NCBI GenBank assembly: GCA_017551675.1
Contig: JAFZLC010000046.1
Location: 1 to 37,319, forward strand
Direction of reading: 5' to 3'
DNA length: 37,319 nucleotides
From: Paludibacteraceae bacterium
GTDB lineage: Bacteria > Bacteroidota > Bacteroidia > Bacteroidales > Paludibacteraceae
Shown here: positions 6,500 through 14,677 of the stretch, piece by piece
How the letters are laid out: every line of letters starts with the position of its first letter
Numbering within the stretch: the stretch's first letter is position 1
The notes under the pieces: generated by a model
Told to the model about the DNA's origin: nothing
Databases searched by the model: none
What the model saw: the letters and a program-made list of their open reading frames with translations, nothing else
Made by a program: the position numbers and the translations under genes

Positions 6500-9454
6500 T
6501 TAGTCTTCCGTTGTGTTATTGGCTGTGTTCCAATCCATGAATCCATCTTCTAAATTACGAACTGGATAGACCTCCCATGTCTTGTCTTTGTGAACGATGA
6601 TGGCAACGCCAGACATGAAGTTGATCCATGTTTTGTTGCTGACAAAGTCGATGCCCTTGTTGCTCACCCATTCTACAAGTGGAACAGTTAGGTAATCGTG
6701 ACTGGTAAACCAAGAGAATTTTTTACCAACAGTCATTTCACATAATGTATTGATGATCTCTGTTGCTTTTGTTCCTACACTGGAAGCGTTGTTGTCGTAG
6801 TATTTACAAACGTTGCTCATGCCGCTGGTGCTTCCGACAATGTAGCTGCCATCAATCACCGCTACAGGATTGTATACGTCGTTTATACTGGTTAGAGTAT
6901 CTTTTCTTCCCATGGCAATGTAGTAGCTGGTCTCTTTACAACGTGTAACGGATGTGGAAGCGTAGAATGTTCTGTCGCCTGCTATGCCCCCAACATAATG
7001 CTCTCCCACTTGTTTTGCCCATAATTTACCATTTGCTGTTAATCCACCTGTTGAAGAATAATCTTTTCCTCTCTTGGAGTGTCTAACAAGATAGATGATT
7101 CTGTCGGTTGGCTTTACAGATGCATAGATGTCTGGACCATAATTCCAATTTTGAGTAGTGAAATTATAGGTGTTAAAATTCGCCTTTTGATATGTTTTGT
7201 TGCAGTTGGAAATCTCCTCCACTGAGTCCAAATTCAACTGTACGTTTTGCAGTTGTTGTGACAATGTTTGATTAACTGTTGAAATGGAATCCAATCGGGT
7301 GGCTAATGCATTAACCAAAAGACTCAACTCGTTGAGCTGATTTTGTAATGCACCGCTGCAACCTGTGCTCAGAATGTCTGCTATTGAGTCACGTGTAAGG
7401 TATTTCGCATCGTTGTTGAAAGCACTGACGTTAGTTGGAACGGTAGGCAACTGACTTGCAGTAACATAGTTTTTGTCATTCTGCAATTCAGACACTTTGG
7501 TAGGAACATCAACCGTAGGTACATCGTTTAATGTGATGTAGTTCTTATCGTTTTGCAATTCAGATACCTTCGTAGGCACCTCAACGGTAGGAACCTCGCT
7601 TAAAGTGATGTATTGAGCATCGTTGACCAACTCACTTACCTTGGTAGGGTTGGCAGGGACTTGCTCGATAGTGATGTACTTTTTATCGTTGGTAAATGCG
7701 CTAATCTTTGTTGGCAGAGAGTCGCGTGTAATGTATTTAGCATCATTAGTGAATGCACTAACCTTTGTAGGAACAGTAGGCAACTGACTTACTGTTGCAT
7801 AGTTCTTATCGTTCTGCAATTCTGACACTTTTGTAGGAACCGTTACGGTAGGCACCTCGCTTAGTGTGATGTAGTTTTTATCATTTTGTAATTCAGATAC
7901 CTTCGTAGGTACTTCAACAGTAGGTACATCGCTTAAAGTGATGTATTGTGCATCGTTGACCAACTCACTCACCTTGGTAGGGTTGGCAGGGACTTGCTCG
8001 ATAGTGATGTATTTCTTATCGTTGGTAAATGCGCTGATCTTTGTTGGTAGAGAGTCGCGTGTGATGTATTTTGCATCATTAGTGAATGCACTAACCTTTG
8101 TTGGAACGGTAGGCAACTGACTTACTGTTGCATAGTTCTTATCGTTCTGCAATTCAGACACTTTTGTAGGAACCGTCACGGTAGGCACCTCGCTTAGTGT
8201 GATGTAGTTTTTATCATTTTGTAATTCAGATACCTTCGTAGGCACCTCGCTTAAAGTGATGTATTGAGCATCGTTGACCAACTCACTCACCTTGGTAGGG
8301 TTGGCAGGGACTTGCTCGATGGTGATGTATTTCTTATCATTGGTAAATGCGCTAATCTTTGTTGGCAGAGAGTCGCGTGTAATGTATTTTGCATCATTAG
8401 TGAATGCACTAACCTTTGTCGGAACGGTAGGCAACTGACTTACAGTGGCGTAGTTCTTGTCGTTTTGCAATTCAGATACTTTAGTAGGCACTTCAACCGT
8501 AGGTACATCGTTTAAGGTGATGTAGTTAGCATCGTTGGTCAGTTCACTTACCTTAGTAGGTACCTCAACTGTAGGTACTTCACTTAAAGTGATGTATTTT
8601 TTGTCGTTTTCAAAGTCACTAAGTTTGGTAGGGAGAGAGTCGCGTGTGATGTATTTTGCATCGTTGTTGAAAGCACTGACGTTAGTAGGTACGGTAGGCA
8701 ACTGACTCTCCGTAACGTAGTTTTTATCGTTTTGTAGTTCAGACACTTTAGTAGGCACTTCAACCGTAGGTACATCCTTTAAAGTAATGTATTGAGCATC
8801 ATTGGTCAATTCACTCACTTTAGTTGGAACTGTTACAGAAGGTACCTCGTTTAGAGTGATATAGTTTGCATCATTGGTCAACTCGCTAACTTTGGTAGGC
8901 ACTGCTACGGTAGGGAGGTCGTTGATTGTGATGAATTGTTTGTCGTTTTCCAATTCACTTGTTTTGGTTGGAATAGATGGAGCATTCTGAATCTCATCAT
9001 ATTGATAGCTAGGCTTTTCGTCAGACACCCAAGAAGGAAGAGCATTTGGGGATACGCGTTCTGCATATAAAGCGTAAGGCACACTCATTAGTTGAGAGGT
9101 GAGTGAGATCGCATGATCGCTTCCTTGGTTGTATTTCACCTTGCATTGTAGGTAAAAAGGACCGTCCGACCAATCGATGTCGGAGAGTGAGTAACTGCTT
9201 TGCCTTTGGTCGTCACCTATGGCGAAGGTCATCAGACCATTTTCGTTTGTCTTTTCCGTGCGAGACTCGGAGTAAACCACAGCACCGTTCTCAGACCCTT
9301 GTAGAATGGCGATTTCCACATCGACAGAGGTGTTGTTGAGCAGTTGACCTAAATTGTCTCTGATGACAGCTTGATAACTAATTGTTTGAGGTGTTTTTGC
9401 GAATGCGTTTGCAAAGAAAATTGCTGAAAGCAAAATGAAAAAAATCTTTTTCAT
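6500..9454 (-). CDS. Surface fibre-like tandem-repeat protein with C-terminal histidine phosphatase domain
   Basis: 984 residues. The order is: signal peptide (MKKIFFILLSAIFFANAFA); an N-terminal beta domain (about 20-135; ISYQAVIRDNLGQLL...SQLMSVPYALYAE) common in exported Bacteroidota proteins; 24 repeats of the form PTKVSELxNDxxYIT (about 165-690) like those of phage tail fibres; a coiled coil (about 700-745; NQLNELSLLVNALATRLDSI); and a C-terminal domain (about 785-980) of the histidine phosphatase superfamily. The phosphatase motifs are YLVRHSKRG (His near 791), GLTANGKLWAKQVGEHY, FYASTSVTRCKET and FTSHD (second His near 918), so the catalytic set appears complete. No T9SS tail is visible here, but the gene 9 bp upstream encodes one. 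Substrate unknown; a stalked surface phosphatase is inferred. Confidence 0.85.
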   Translation of the reverse strand: MKKIFFILLSAIFFANAFAKTPQTISYQAVIRDNLGQLLNNTSVDVEIAILQGSENGAVVYSESRTEKTNENGLMTFAIGDDQRQSSYSLSDIDWSDGPFYLQCKVKYNQGSDHAISLTSQLMSVPYALYAERVSPNALPSWVSDEKPSYQYDEIQNAPSIPTKTSELENDKQFITINDLPTVAVPTKVSELTNDANYITLNEVPSVTVPTKVSELTNDAQYITLKDVPTVEVPTKVSELQNDKNYVTESQLPTVPTNVSAFNNDAKYITRDSLPTKLSDFENDKKYITLSEVPTVEVPTKVSELTNDANYITLNDVPTVEVPTKVSELQNDKNYATVSQLPTVPTKVSAFTNDAKYITRDSLPTKISAFTNDKKYITIEQVPANPTKVSELVNDAQYITLSEVPTKVSELQNDKNYITLSEVPTVTVPTKVSELQNDKNYATVSQLPTVPTKVSAFTNDAKYITRDSLPTKISAFTNDKKYITIEQVPANPTKVSELVNDAQYITLSDVPTVEVPTKVSELQNDKNYITLSEVPTVTVPTKVSELQNDKNYATVSQLPTVPTKVSAFTNDAKYITRDSLPTKISAFTNDKKYITIEQVPANPTKVSELVNDAQYITLSEVPTVEVPTKVSELQNDKNYITLNDVPTVDVPTKVSELQNDKNYVTASQLPTVPTNVSAFNNDAKYLTRDSIADILSTGCSGALQNQLNELSLLVNALATRLDSISTVNQTLSQQLQNVQLNLDSVEEISNCNKTYQKANFNTYNFTTQNWNYGPDIYASVKPTDRIIYLVRHSKRGKDYSSTGGLTANGKLWAKQVGEHYVGGIAGDRTFYASTSVTRCKETSYYIAMGRKDTLTSINDVYNPVAVIDGSYIVGSTSGMSNVCKYYDNNASSVGTKATEIINTLCEMTVGKKFSWFTSHDYLTVPLVEWVSNKGIDFVSNKTWINFMSGVAIIVHKDKTWEVYPVRNLEDGFMDWNTANNTTED
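7392..8962 (-). repeat. 24-unit tandem repeat with a 333/318-bp higher-order period
   Basis: Units share S(E/A)(L/F)xND(K/A)xY(I/A/V)T with linkers such as PTVEVPTKV. Units 8-12, 13-17 and 18-22 repeat as blocks of five. The same block start lies at 7781, 8114 and 8432, so one block is 333 bp and the next 318 bp; the shorter one lacks a 15-bp TVEVP linker. The copies are nearly identical in DNA, which points to recent unequal exchange or slippage. Confidence 0.9.
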
Positions 9455-9463
9455 ACGTGTATA

Positions 9464-9958
9464 TTATCCTTTAATGATTTTGATAGTGATGAATTTCTTT
9501 TGACGTTTGTCGGTATATATTTTTAACAAATAAGTGCCGATTGGTTGATTACTAAGAGATAACTTAGAGTTGTTCTTTAGTTTCCCTTGATAGATAAGTT
9601 CACCCTCCACATTGGTCATCACGAAGGAGTACCAGTTTTCATCATTTTCGATGAGGACGGAAAACTCGTCGGTGGTAGGGTTGGGGAATGCCTTAATGCT
9701 CATCAGAAGGTTGTTGACCTCCTTTTTGTTGACCTCTTCTTGCTGATAAACGTCAGGTTGTTGCACACCCGCGTTAATTGATGTTTTGTCGGTTGAGGCA
9801 TTCATGTAATCTACCTGTCCGACTGAAAATGAGAGACTTCCTTCGTCCGTTTTTGTGCTTCCTCCACTTGTGACAGTGGCTGACTGAGAGAATCCATCAG
9901 AGAAGGAAAAAAGAAAAATCGAACAAATGAAAATTCCTTTCTTGAATAAAGAATCCAT
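9464..9958 (-). CDS. Small exported protein with T9SS type A sorting domain
   Basis: 164 residues. Signal peptide about 1-25 (ending DGFSQ). A short conserved segment (SATVTSGGS...GSLSFSVGQVDY...INAGVQQPD) is typical of small Bacteroidota T9SS cargo. A C-terminal T9SS type A domain follows from about residue 88: IKAFPNPTTDEFSVLIEN, VEGELIYQGKL, LSNQPIGTYLLKIYT, KKFITIKIIKG. The C-terminal domain should direct it through the type IX machinery to the cell surface. It is the first gene of a two-gene unit, 9 bp before the repeat-phosphatase gene, so the two probably act together, perhaps as anchor and fibre. No TAnnTTTG box was found upstream. Confidence 0.88.
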   Translation of the reverse strand: MDSLFKKGIFICSIFLFSFSDGFSQSATVTSGGSTKTDEGSLSFSVGQVDYMNASTDKTSINAGVQQPDVYQQEEVNKKEVNNLLMSIKAFPNPTTDEFSVLIENDENWYSFVMTNVEGELIYQGKLKNNSKLSLSNQPIGTYLLKIYTDKRQKKFITIKIIKG

Positions 9959-10084
9959 ACTTAATGTTGCCGCTTTGTGTTTGTATTTTGCGTTATAAAT
10001 TCTATTTGACGAGGTTATAAATTTCGTAAAAAATTCTACATCCTAAATCGTCTTTTTCGGGGAGCAAAATTAATAAAAAAAACA

Positions 10085-10092
10085 TATCTTTG
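10085..10092 (+). promoter_or_regulatory. Putative -7 box of the M20-rnhA-gldA operon
   Basis: TATCTTTG, a perfect TAnnTTTG match, 23 bp before the ATG at 10116. Confidence 0.6.
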
Positions 10093-10115
10093 CAAAAATC
10101 TTCAATTGGAAAGTT

Positions 10116-11192
10116 ATGGATGATATTCAGGAAGCGCAGAAAAATGCGATTCGTTTATTAAAAAACTTAATTGAAATACCTTCTTATAGTAGAGAAGAAA
10201 AGTCTGTCGCAGATCATTTACAGACGTACATTGAGTCTATGGGGTATAAGGCCAACCGATTAATGAACAATGTTTGGATTAAGGGGACTGATTTTGAACT
10301 TTCGAGACCTACATTGTTGCTTAACTCTCATCTCGACACGGTACGTCCTACGGCAGGTTGGGAAAGAGACCCTCATAAAGCCAAATTGGAAGGGGATCGC
10401 TTGTATGGTTTGGGTAGTAATGATGCAGGTGCTTCATTGGTATCCCTTTTGCATACGTTTTTCCTATTGTCGAAGAAAAAACAAAACTATAATTTGATAT
10501 TTGCAGCTTCGGCAGAGGAGGAAGTCTCAGGTAAGAATGGTTTGGAATTGTTATTGCCAGAATTGCCACATTTGGATTTCGCGATTGTGGGTGAGCCTAC
10601 AGGAATGCAGATGGCGATTGCCGAGAAGGGCTTGATGGTGGTGGATTGCGTGGCGAAAGGTAAGTCGGGACATGCAGCACGTAACGAGGGTGTGAATGCG
10701 ATATACAAGGCAATGAAGGATATTGAATGGATTCAGAATGCTCAGTTGCCAAAGATTTCACCTTCGTTGGGACCGGTTAAGATGACAGTGACGATGGTTC
10801 ATGCCGGAACACAACACAATGTGATTCCTGATGAGTGCTCATTCGTGATTGATGTGCGTTCCAATGAGTGTTATTCCAATCAGGAGGTATTCTCTATTTT
10901 GGATGTGAATTTGGATTCGGAGATAAAAGCTAGATCATATCGTCTGACTTCATCGGGTGTTTCAGTTGATTTGCCAATCGTACAAAAAGGAATCCAACTG
11001 GGTATGTCCACCTATGGATCACCTACTTTGTCTGACCAGGCATTCATGCATTTCCCAAGTTTGAAATTAGGTCCGGGAGAGTCTTCCAGATCTCACACTG
11101 CCGATGAGTTTGTTGAATTGCAAGAGGTGAGAAATGCCATTCCTACCTATGTCTCTTTGTTGGATGGCATGACCTTCGAGAAATTTGTATGA
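10116..11192 (+). CDS. argE: M20 family deacylase, probable N-acyl-ornithine deacetylase
   Basis: 358 residues, the usual size of the Bacteroidota ArgE group. The zinc-site residues of the M20/ArgE/DapE family are visible: SHLDT (His72, Asp74), GSNDAG (Asp103), AEEE (Glu134-135), VGEPTG (Glu160) and a final His near 327 in SRSHTADEF. The dimerisation lid is inserted at about 170-280. ArgE removes the acyl group from N-acetylornithine in arginine synthesis; Bacteroides uses N-succinylornithine, so desuccinylation is possible. It is a cytosolic enzyme. The gene leads an operon with RNase H (1-nt gap) and GldA (10-nt gap), which are functionally unrelated. The substrate cannot be fixed from sequence; DapE-like activity is the alternative. 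Confidence 0.8.
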   Translation: MDDIQEAQKNAIRLLKNLIEIPSYSREEKSVADHLQTYIESMGYKANRLMNNVWIKGTDFELSRPTLLLNSHLDTVRPTAGWERDPHKAKLEGDRLYGLGSNDAGASLVSLLHTFFLLSKKKQNYNLIFAASAEEEVSGKNGLELLLPELPHLDFAIVGEPTGMQMAIAEKGLMVVDCVAKGKSGHAARNEGVNAIYKAMKDIEWIQNAQLPKISPSLGPVKMTVTMVHAGTQHNVIPDECSFVIDVRSNECYSNQEVFSILDVNLDSEIKARSYRLTSSGVSVDLPIVQKGIQLGMSTYGSPTLSDQAFMHFPSLKLGPGESSRSHTADEFVELQEVRNAIPTYVSLLDGMTFEKFV

Positions 11193-11193
11193 T

Positions 11194-11844
11194 ATGGCTG
11201 AAAAAAAACAAAAGTTTTATGTTGTATGGGTGGGTGCAACGCCTGGCATTTATTTCACATGGGATGAATGTGTGAATCAGGTGCATGGATTCCCCAATGC
11301 AAAATTTAAGGCTTTTGAGAGATATGAGGAGGCGGAAGCTGCATTTGTGCGTGGGTATGAGAATTACATCTCGGCAGGCAAAACGCAGTCGGTGACGGAT
11401 TTGCTCAGTACCTGTGTCAGTAACGTACCTCATCTAAAACCAGAACTGGAGGCGATTGCTGTGGATGCTGCTTGTAGCGGCAATCCAGGAAGAATGGAGT
11501 ATCAAGGTGTCTATGTACGAGGCAAACAACAGTTGTTTCATGTGGGACCAATGGAGAAGGGAACAAACAATGTGGGAGAGTTCCTCGCCATTGTCCATGG
11601 ATTGGCCTTCCTGAAACAAAAAGGTTCTAGTCTGCCCATCTATTCCGATAGCGCCAATGCGATATCATGGGTGAAGCAGAAGAAATGTAAGACGAAGTTG
11701 GAGCCTTGTGAGCAGAACAAAGAAATATTTAATTTGGTGGAACGTGCTGAAAAATGGCTGAATGAAAATGAATACCCCAATCTCATCATTAAGTGGAATA
11801 CTAAAATGTGGGGTGAAATTCCAGCTGATTTTGGCAGAAAATAA
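11194..11844 (+). CDS. rnhA: Ribonuclease HI with N-terminal hybrid-binding domain
   Basis: 216 residues. The start at 11194 (MAEKKQKFYVVWVG) is preferred to the frame's first ATG at 11185, which overlaps the preceding stop. Residues 8-55 form the caulimovirus-type RNase H1 N-terminal domain (FYVVWVGATPGIYFTWDEC...HGFPNAKFKAF), which binds RNA/DNA hybrids. The RNase H fold follows from about 85: AVDAACSGNPG (Asp91), NNVGEFLA (Glu129), YSDSAN (Asp152) and a terminal Asp212 in PADFGRK as the likely fourth carboxylate. It removes RNA from R-loops and primers in the cytoplasm. Confidence 0.9.
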   Translation: MAEKKQKFYVVWVGATPGIYFTWDECVNQVHGFPNAKFKAFERYEEAEAAFVRGYENYISAGKTQSVTDLLSTCVSNVPHLKPELEAIAVDAACSGNPGRMEYQGVYVRGKQQLFHVGPMEKGTNNVGEFLAIVHGLAFLKQKGSSLPIYSDSANAISWVKQKKCKTKLEPCEQNKEIFNLVERAEKWLNENEYPNLIIKWNTKMWGEIPADFGRK

Positions 11845-11854
11845 ATGATAATAT

Positions 11855-12760
11855 ATGTCGATAGTCGTTGAACATCTTTCTAAGAGTTATGGTAAACAGC
11901 TGGTCTTGGATGATATCAGCTTCTCCATTGGCACGGGCGAGGTCGTAGCTTTTTTGGGTAATAATGGTGCTGGAAAATCTACCACCATGAAGATTATCAC
12001 GGGCTACTTGGAACCAGACGCAGGAAAAGTGGAGGTGTGTGGTGTGGATGTTCAAAAGAATCCATTGGAGACTCATCGTCGTATTGGTTATCTCCCAGAA
12101 CATAATCCTATCTATCCTGAAATGTTTGTCAAAGAGTATCTGATGTTCATTGCAGGGGTCTATAAATTAGGGAAGGCATCGGCTTCGCGTGTGGATGAGA
12201 TGATTGAGAAGACTGGTTTGACGCGCGAATATAAGAAGAAGATAGGTATGCTCTCAAAGGGTTACCGTCAGCGTGTGGGATTGGCTCAGGCCTTGATCCC
12301 AAATCCGGATGTGCTGATTCTTGACGAACCTACCACCGGACTGGATCCTAATCAGATTATTGGTGTACGTGATTTGATCAAAGAGGTGGGAAAGGAAAAG
12401 ACTGTCATGTTGTCGACGCACATCATGCAGGAGGTTTCCGCCATCTGCGATCGTGTGATTATCATTAACAAGGGTAAGGTGGCTGTGGATGACAAGGAGA
12501 GTATGGTGGTTACATCCAGCGATGACCATTGTCAACTTGTCTATTTGGAGTTTTTGCAACCAGGTGACCTTTCATTTCTGCATGAGATTCCAGGAGTCCG
12601 TGATGTGACACAAACCTCTGTTAATACTTTCGTCCTCTCATGTGAAGAGGATGTGAGAGAACAAATCTTCCGTGCTGCCGTAGAGCACCATCAAGTTTTA
12701 CTGACCATGCGTTTGCAAGAACGTTCGATGGAGGACGTGTTCAGAACTGTCACAAAGTAG
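11855..12760 (+). CDS. gldA: GldA-type ABC transporter ATP-binding protein
   Basis: 301 residues. Walker A GNNGAGKSTT (35-44), signature SKGYRQRVGLAQ (about 132), Walker B VLILDEPTTGLDP (about 152) and the H-loop STHIMQEV are all present. The sequence closely follows gliding-motility GldA, including GYLPEHNPIYPEM and TGLDPNQIIGVRD. In Flavobacterium GldA pairs with GldF and GldG membrane proteins; no such genes follow here, and the next gene is convergent. In non-gliding Bacteroidales it may drive an unrelated exporter encoded elsewhere. The name reflects sequence type rather than proven motility. Confidence 0.8.
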   Translation: MSIVVEHLSKSYGKQLVLDDISFSIGTGEVVAFLGNNGAGKSTTMKIITGYLEPDAGKVEVCGVDVQKNPLETHRRIGYLPEHNPIYPEMFVKEYLMFIAGVYKLGKASASRVDEMIEKTGLTREYKKKIGMLSKGYRQRVGLAQALIPNPDVLILDEPTTGLDPNQIIGVRDLIKEVGKEKTVMLSTHIMQEVSAICDRVIIINKGKVAVDDKESMVVTSSDDHCQLVYLEFLQPGDLSFLHEIPGVRDVTQTSVNTFVLSCEEDVREQIFRAAVEHHQVLLTMRLQERSMEDVFRTVTK

Positions 12761-12793
12761 AATGTTGTTAATCATAATATAAAAGCGTACAAG

Positions 12794-12840
12794 CAACTAA
12801 GGCCGATATGCGTTTGAAGTAAAGTCAAACGGCATAGTTG
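12794..12840. terminator. Stem-loop between convergent genes
   Basis: CAACTA pairs with TAGTTG at the ends. An inner stem ATG-CGTTTGA / TCAAACGGCAT closes on AGTAAAG, with one bulged base. It sits between gldA and a minus-strand gene. It has no long T-run, so it is a weak intrinsic terminator or an mRNA 3' end structure. Confidence 0.45.
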
Positions 12841-12864
12841 TATCGTGTTGCACCATTCCTCACC

Positions 12865-14010
12865 TCATTCCTCCTTTTTACTTTTATACGTACCATTTAT
12901 AAATTCAATCTCCTTCTTTGTGAAATCAGACATATCAGGTACATAAGTAGAGTCGGGAATATACCACCAAAGTTTTTCAAACACTTTCTTCATATTTTTC
13001 GTCTTAAATATGTATCCACGATGGGCATAAGGAATATTTCGCAGAATTTTTGGCTGTCCTTCCAAATTACCATCAATCGGCTCAAAACGTGGATTTCTGT
13101 CGTATGTATATCCGTAAGGTACGTTTATATGGCAATCTGCGGTCATGAAATCATTGTAAATGTCAAGATTGTAAGCACTTGCCACTGCATAAATATCAAG
13201 TCTCTTCTTTGGGCTATAGTTGTACATTGTCCATTGTGCAACAGCATCACGCATAGAAATTGTAAGACTTTTTTCTGGTTCGCAGTACCATGTATTGTGT
13301 TTGTATTTTCCAACTCCTTTTGTGAAAATAGGATATGTGCCATTTAAGTCTTCACAGTTAACACGAAAATGCTTTGCGGTGTTGGGACATTCAACACGAA
13401 GTGTGAACTTGCCTATCTTCCCACCTTTCCAGTGAGAAGCAGGAGAGAGTTCATACTCTAGATTCCAAAGTGAGAAATTTGAGGGTAGAAGGTCATATGA
13501 ATAGGTGTGATGTATTTTATTCTCGCCTTTGACAAATATGGCAGGGAAAGTATAAAGATATTGCCAGAGATCTTTTCCGTTGTAAATAAAATCACCATAA
13601 TCTTTAACGAGTAACTCTGGTTTGAAGTTTTGTGGTAAATCTTTAACAAATGTTTTCACAGGCAAGGAGTCCCCGTTCATTTCAACTGTAAAATCATGAA
13701 TATACGGACTGCCGTCAAATAGGTCGATGTAATCTATCGCAGGTTCTACATTATAAGGAAAATTAGCAACAAAGGCCACCAACATATCAGTCTTCTCTCC
13801 GTGATTATAGAACGTATAATCAACATCAACATAGGCTTTGTCATCGTCACCCAAGCGAATCGTCAAGATCTCTTCTTTCACTTCAATGTTAACGTCATCC
13901 GCTTCTGCTGGTTCGAGCGAAGAACCATTAACATACACTCCATAATCATTCGCATACGTCATGATTGACGTAAGTAGGGAGATGATTAAAAACAAACACT
14001 TCTCTTTCAT
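12865..14010 (-). CDS. Exported DUF4424-like protein with C-terminal YARHG domain
   Basis: 381 residues from the ATG at 14010 (signal peptide MKEKCLFLIISLLTSIMTYA); another ATG lies 9 bp upstream. Residues about 20-260 resemble DUF4424: NDYGVYVNGSSLEP, then a long beta-rich domain with VDVDYTFYNHGEKTDMLVAF. The last 60 residues fit YARHG: ILRNIPYAHRGYIFKTKNM, FEKLWWYIPD, DFTKKEIEFING. The core motif is AHRG rather than ARHG. YARHG is an extracellular domain of unknown role, often fused to peptidoglycan-binding or kinase receptors. The gene stands alone between two plus-strand units. Function unknown. Confidence 0.7.
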   Translation of the reverse strand: MKEKCLFLIISLLTSIMTYANDYGVYVNGSSLEPAEADDVNIEVKEEILTIRLGDDDKAYVDVDYTFYNHGEKTDMLVAFVANFPYNVEPAIDYIDLFDGSPYIHDFTVEMNGDSLPVKTFVKDLPQNFKPELLVKDYGDFIYNGKDLWQYLYTFPAIFVKGENKIHHTYSYDLLPSNFSLWNLEYELSPASHWKGGKIGKFTLRVECPNTAKHFRVNCEDLNGTYPIFTKGVGKYKHNTWYCEPEKSLTISMRDAVAQWTMYNYSPKKRLDIYAVASAYNLDIYNDFMTADCHINVPYGYTYDRNPRFEPIDGNLEGQPKILRNIPYAHRGYIFKTKNMKKVFEKLWWYIPDSTYVPDMSDFTKKEIEFINGTYKSKKEE

Positions 14011-14032
14011 ATAAAACAAAATAAAACAATGA

Positions 14033-14040
14033 CAAATATA
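14033..14040 (-). promoter_or_regulatory. Putative -7 box of the YARHG-domain gene
   Basis: The minus strand reads TATATTTG, matching TAnnTTTG, 22 bp before the ATG at 14010. Confidence 0.5.
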
Positions 14041-14136
14041 AAAATAAATGGAGATAATGTAAAAATTAATTGTCTTGATTCCTCTTCCTTATTGTTTGTT
14101 GCGATAGGTTCATATTCATATTTCCAATAAAAGGTG

Positions 14137-14144
14137 TAATTTTG
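14137..14144 (+). promoter_or_regulatory. Putative -7 box of ybaK
   Basis: TAATTTTG matches TAnnTTTG and lies 17 bp before the ATG at 14162. Confidence 0.45.
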
Positions 14145-14161
14145 CAGAAAAGAATTAGGAT

Positions 14162-14650
14162 ATGGGACAAAAAATACAAAAGACAAACGCAGCTCGTTTG
14201 TTAGATAGTAAAAAAATACCATACGAGTTGGTTCCGTATGAGGTGGACGAGAATGATTTGAGTGCCATTCATGTGGCGGCTCAGCTGAATGAACCATTGG
14301 AGTTGGTTTTCAAAACATTGGTTTTGAGAGGAGATAAGACGGGCATTTTCGTCTGCGTTATTCCAGGAGCGGAAGAGGTGGATTTGAAAAAAGCCGCTAA
14401 GATATCCGGCAATAAAAACTGTGCTATGACAGGTATGAAGGAACTACTGGGTTTGACAGGCTACATACGTGGTGGTTGTTCTCCTTTGGGTATGAAAAAG
14501 CCTTACCCTACCTTTATTCATGAGACGGCGATGAACTTTGATTTTATCTATATCAGTGCGGGTGTGCGTGGACTTCAGATAAAGATGAATCCACGGCAAT
14601 TGGTTGATTTCTGTGATATTAAAGTAGCGGATTTGATACTTCAGAAGTAG
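14162..14650 (+). CDS. ybaK: Cys-tRNA(Pro)/Cys-tRNA(Cys) deacylase YbaK
   Basis: 162 residues, full length for YbaK/EbsC. The catalytic lysine is Lys51 in VFKTLVLRGD. The substrate-pocket motifs GYIRGGCSPLGMKK and ISAGVRGLQI are intact. The enzyme hydrolyses Cys-tRNA(Pro) made in error by prolyl-tRNA synthetase; it is cytosolic and acts in trans. It is a single gene with its own -7 box, convergent with the acyltransferase gene downstream (27 bp between stops). Confidence 0.93.
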   Translation: MGQKIQKTNAARLLDSKKIPYELVPYEVDENDLSAIHVAAQLNEPLELVFKTLVLRGDKTGIFVCVIPGAEEVDLKKAAKISGNKNCAMTGMKELLGLTGYIRGGCSPLGMKKPYPTFIHETAMNFDFIYISAGVRGLQIKMNPRQLVDFCDIKVADLILQK

Positions 14651-14677
14651 TCGGATCGCAAGACGTTACTCGCTTTA

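Noticed and set aside
7392-8962. CRISPR-like appearance of regularly spaced repeats
   Set aside because: The repeats lie in one continuous reading frame with protein-level periodicity and linkers that are themselves repeated, not unique spacers.
12838-13347. 169-codon plus-strand frame opposite the YARHG-domain gene
   Set aside because: It is the shadow of the minus-strand gene, which has a signal peptide and recognisable domains.
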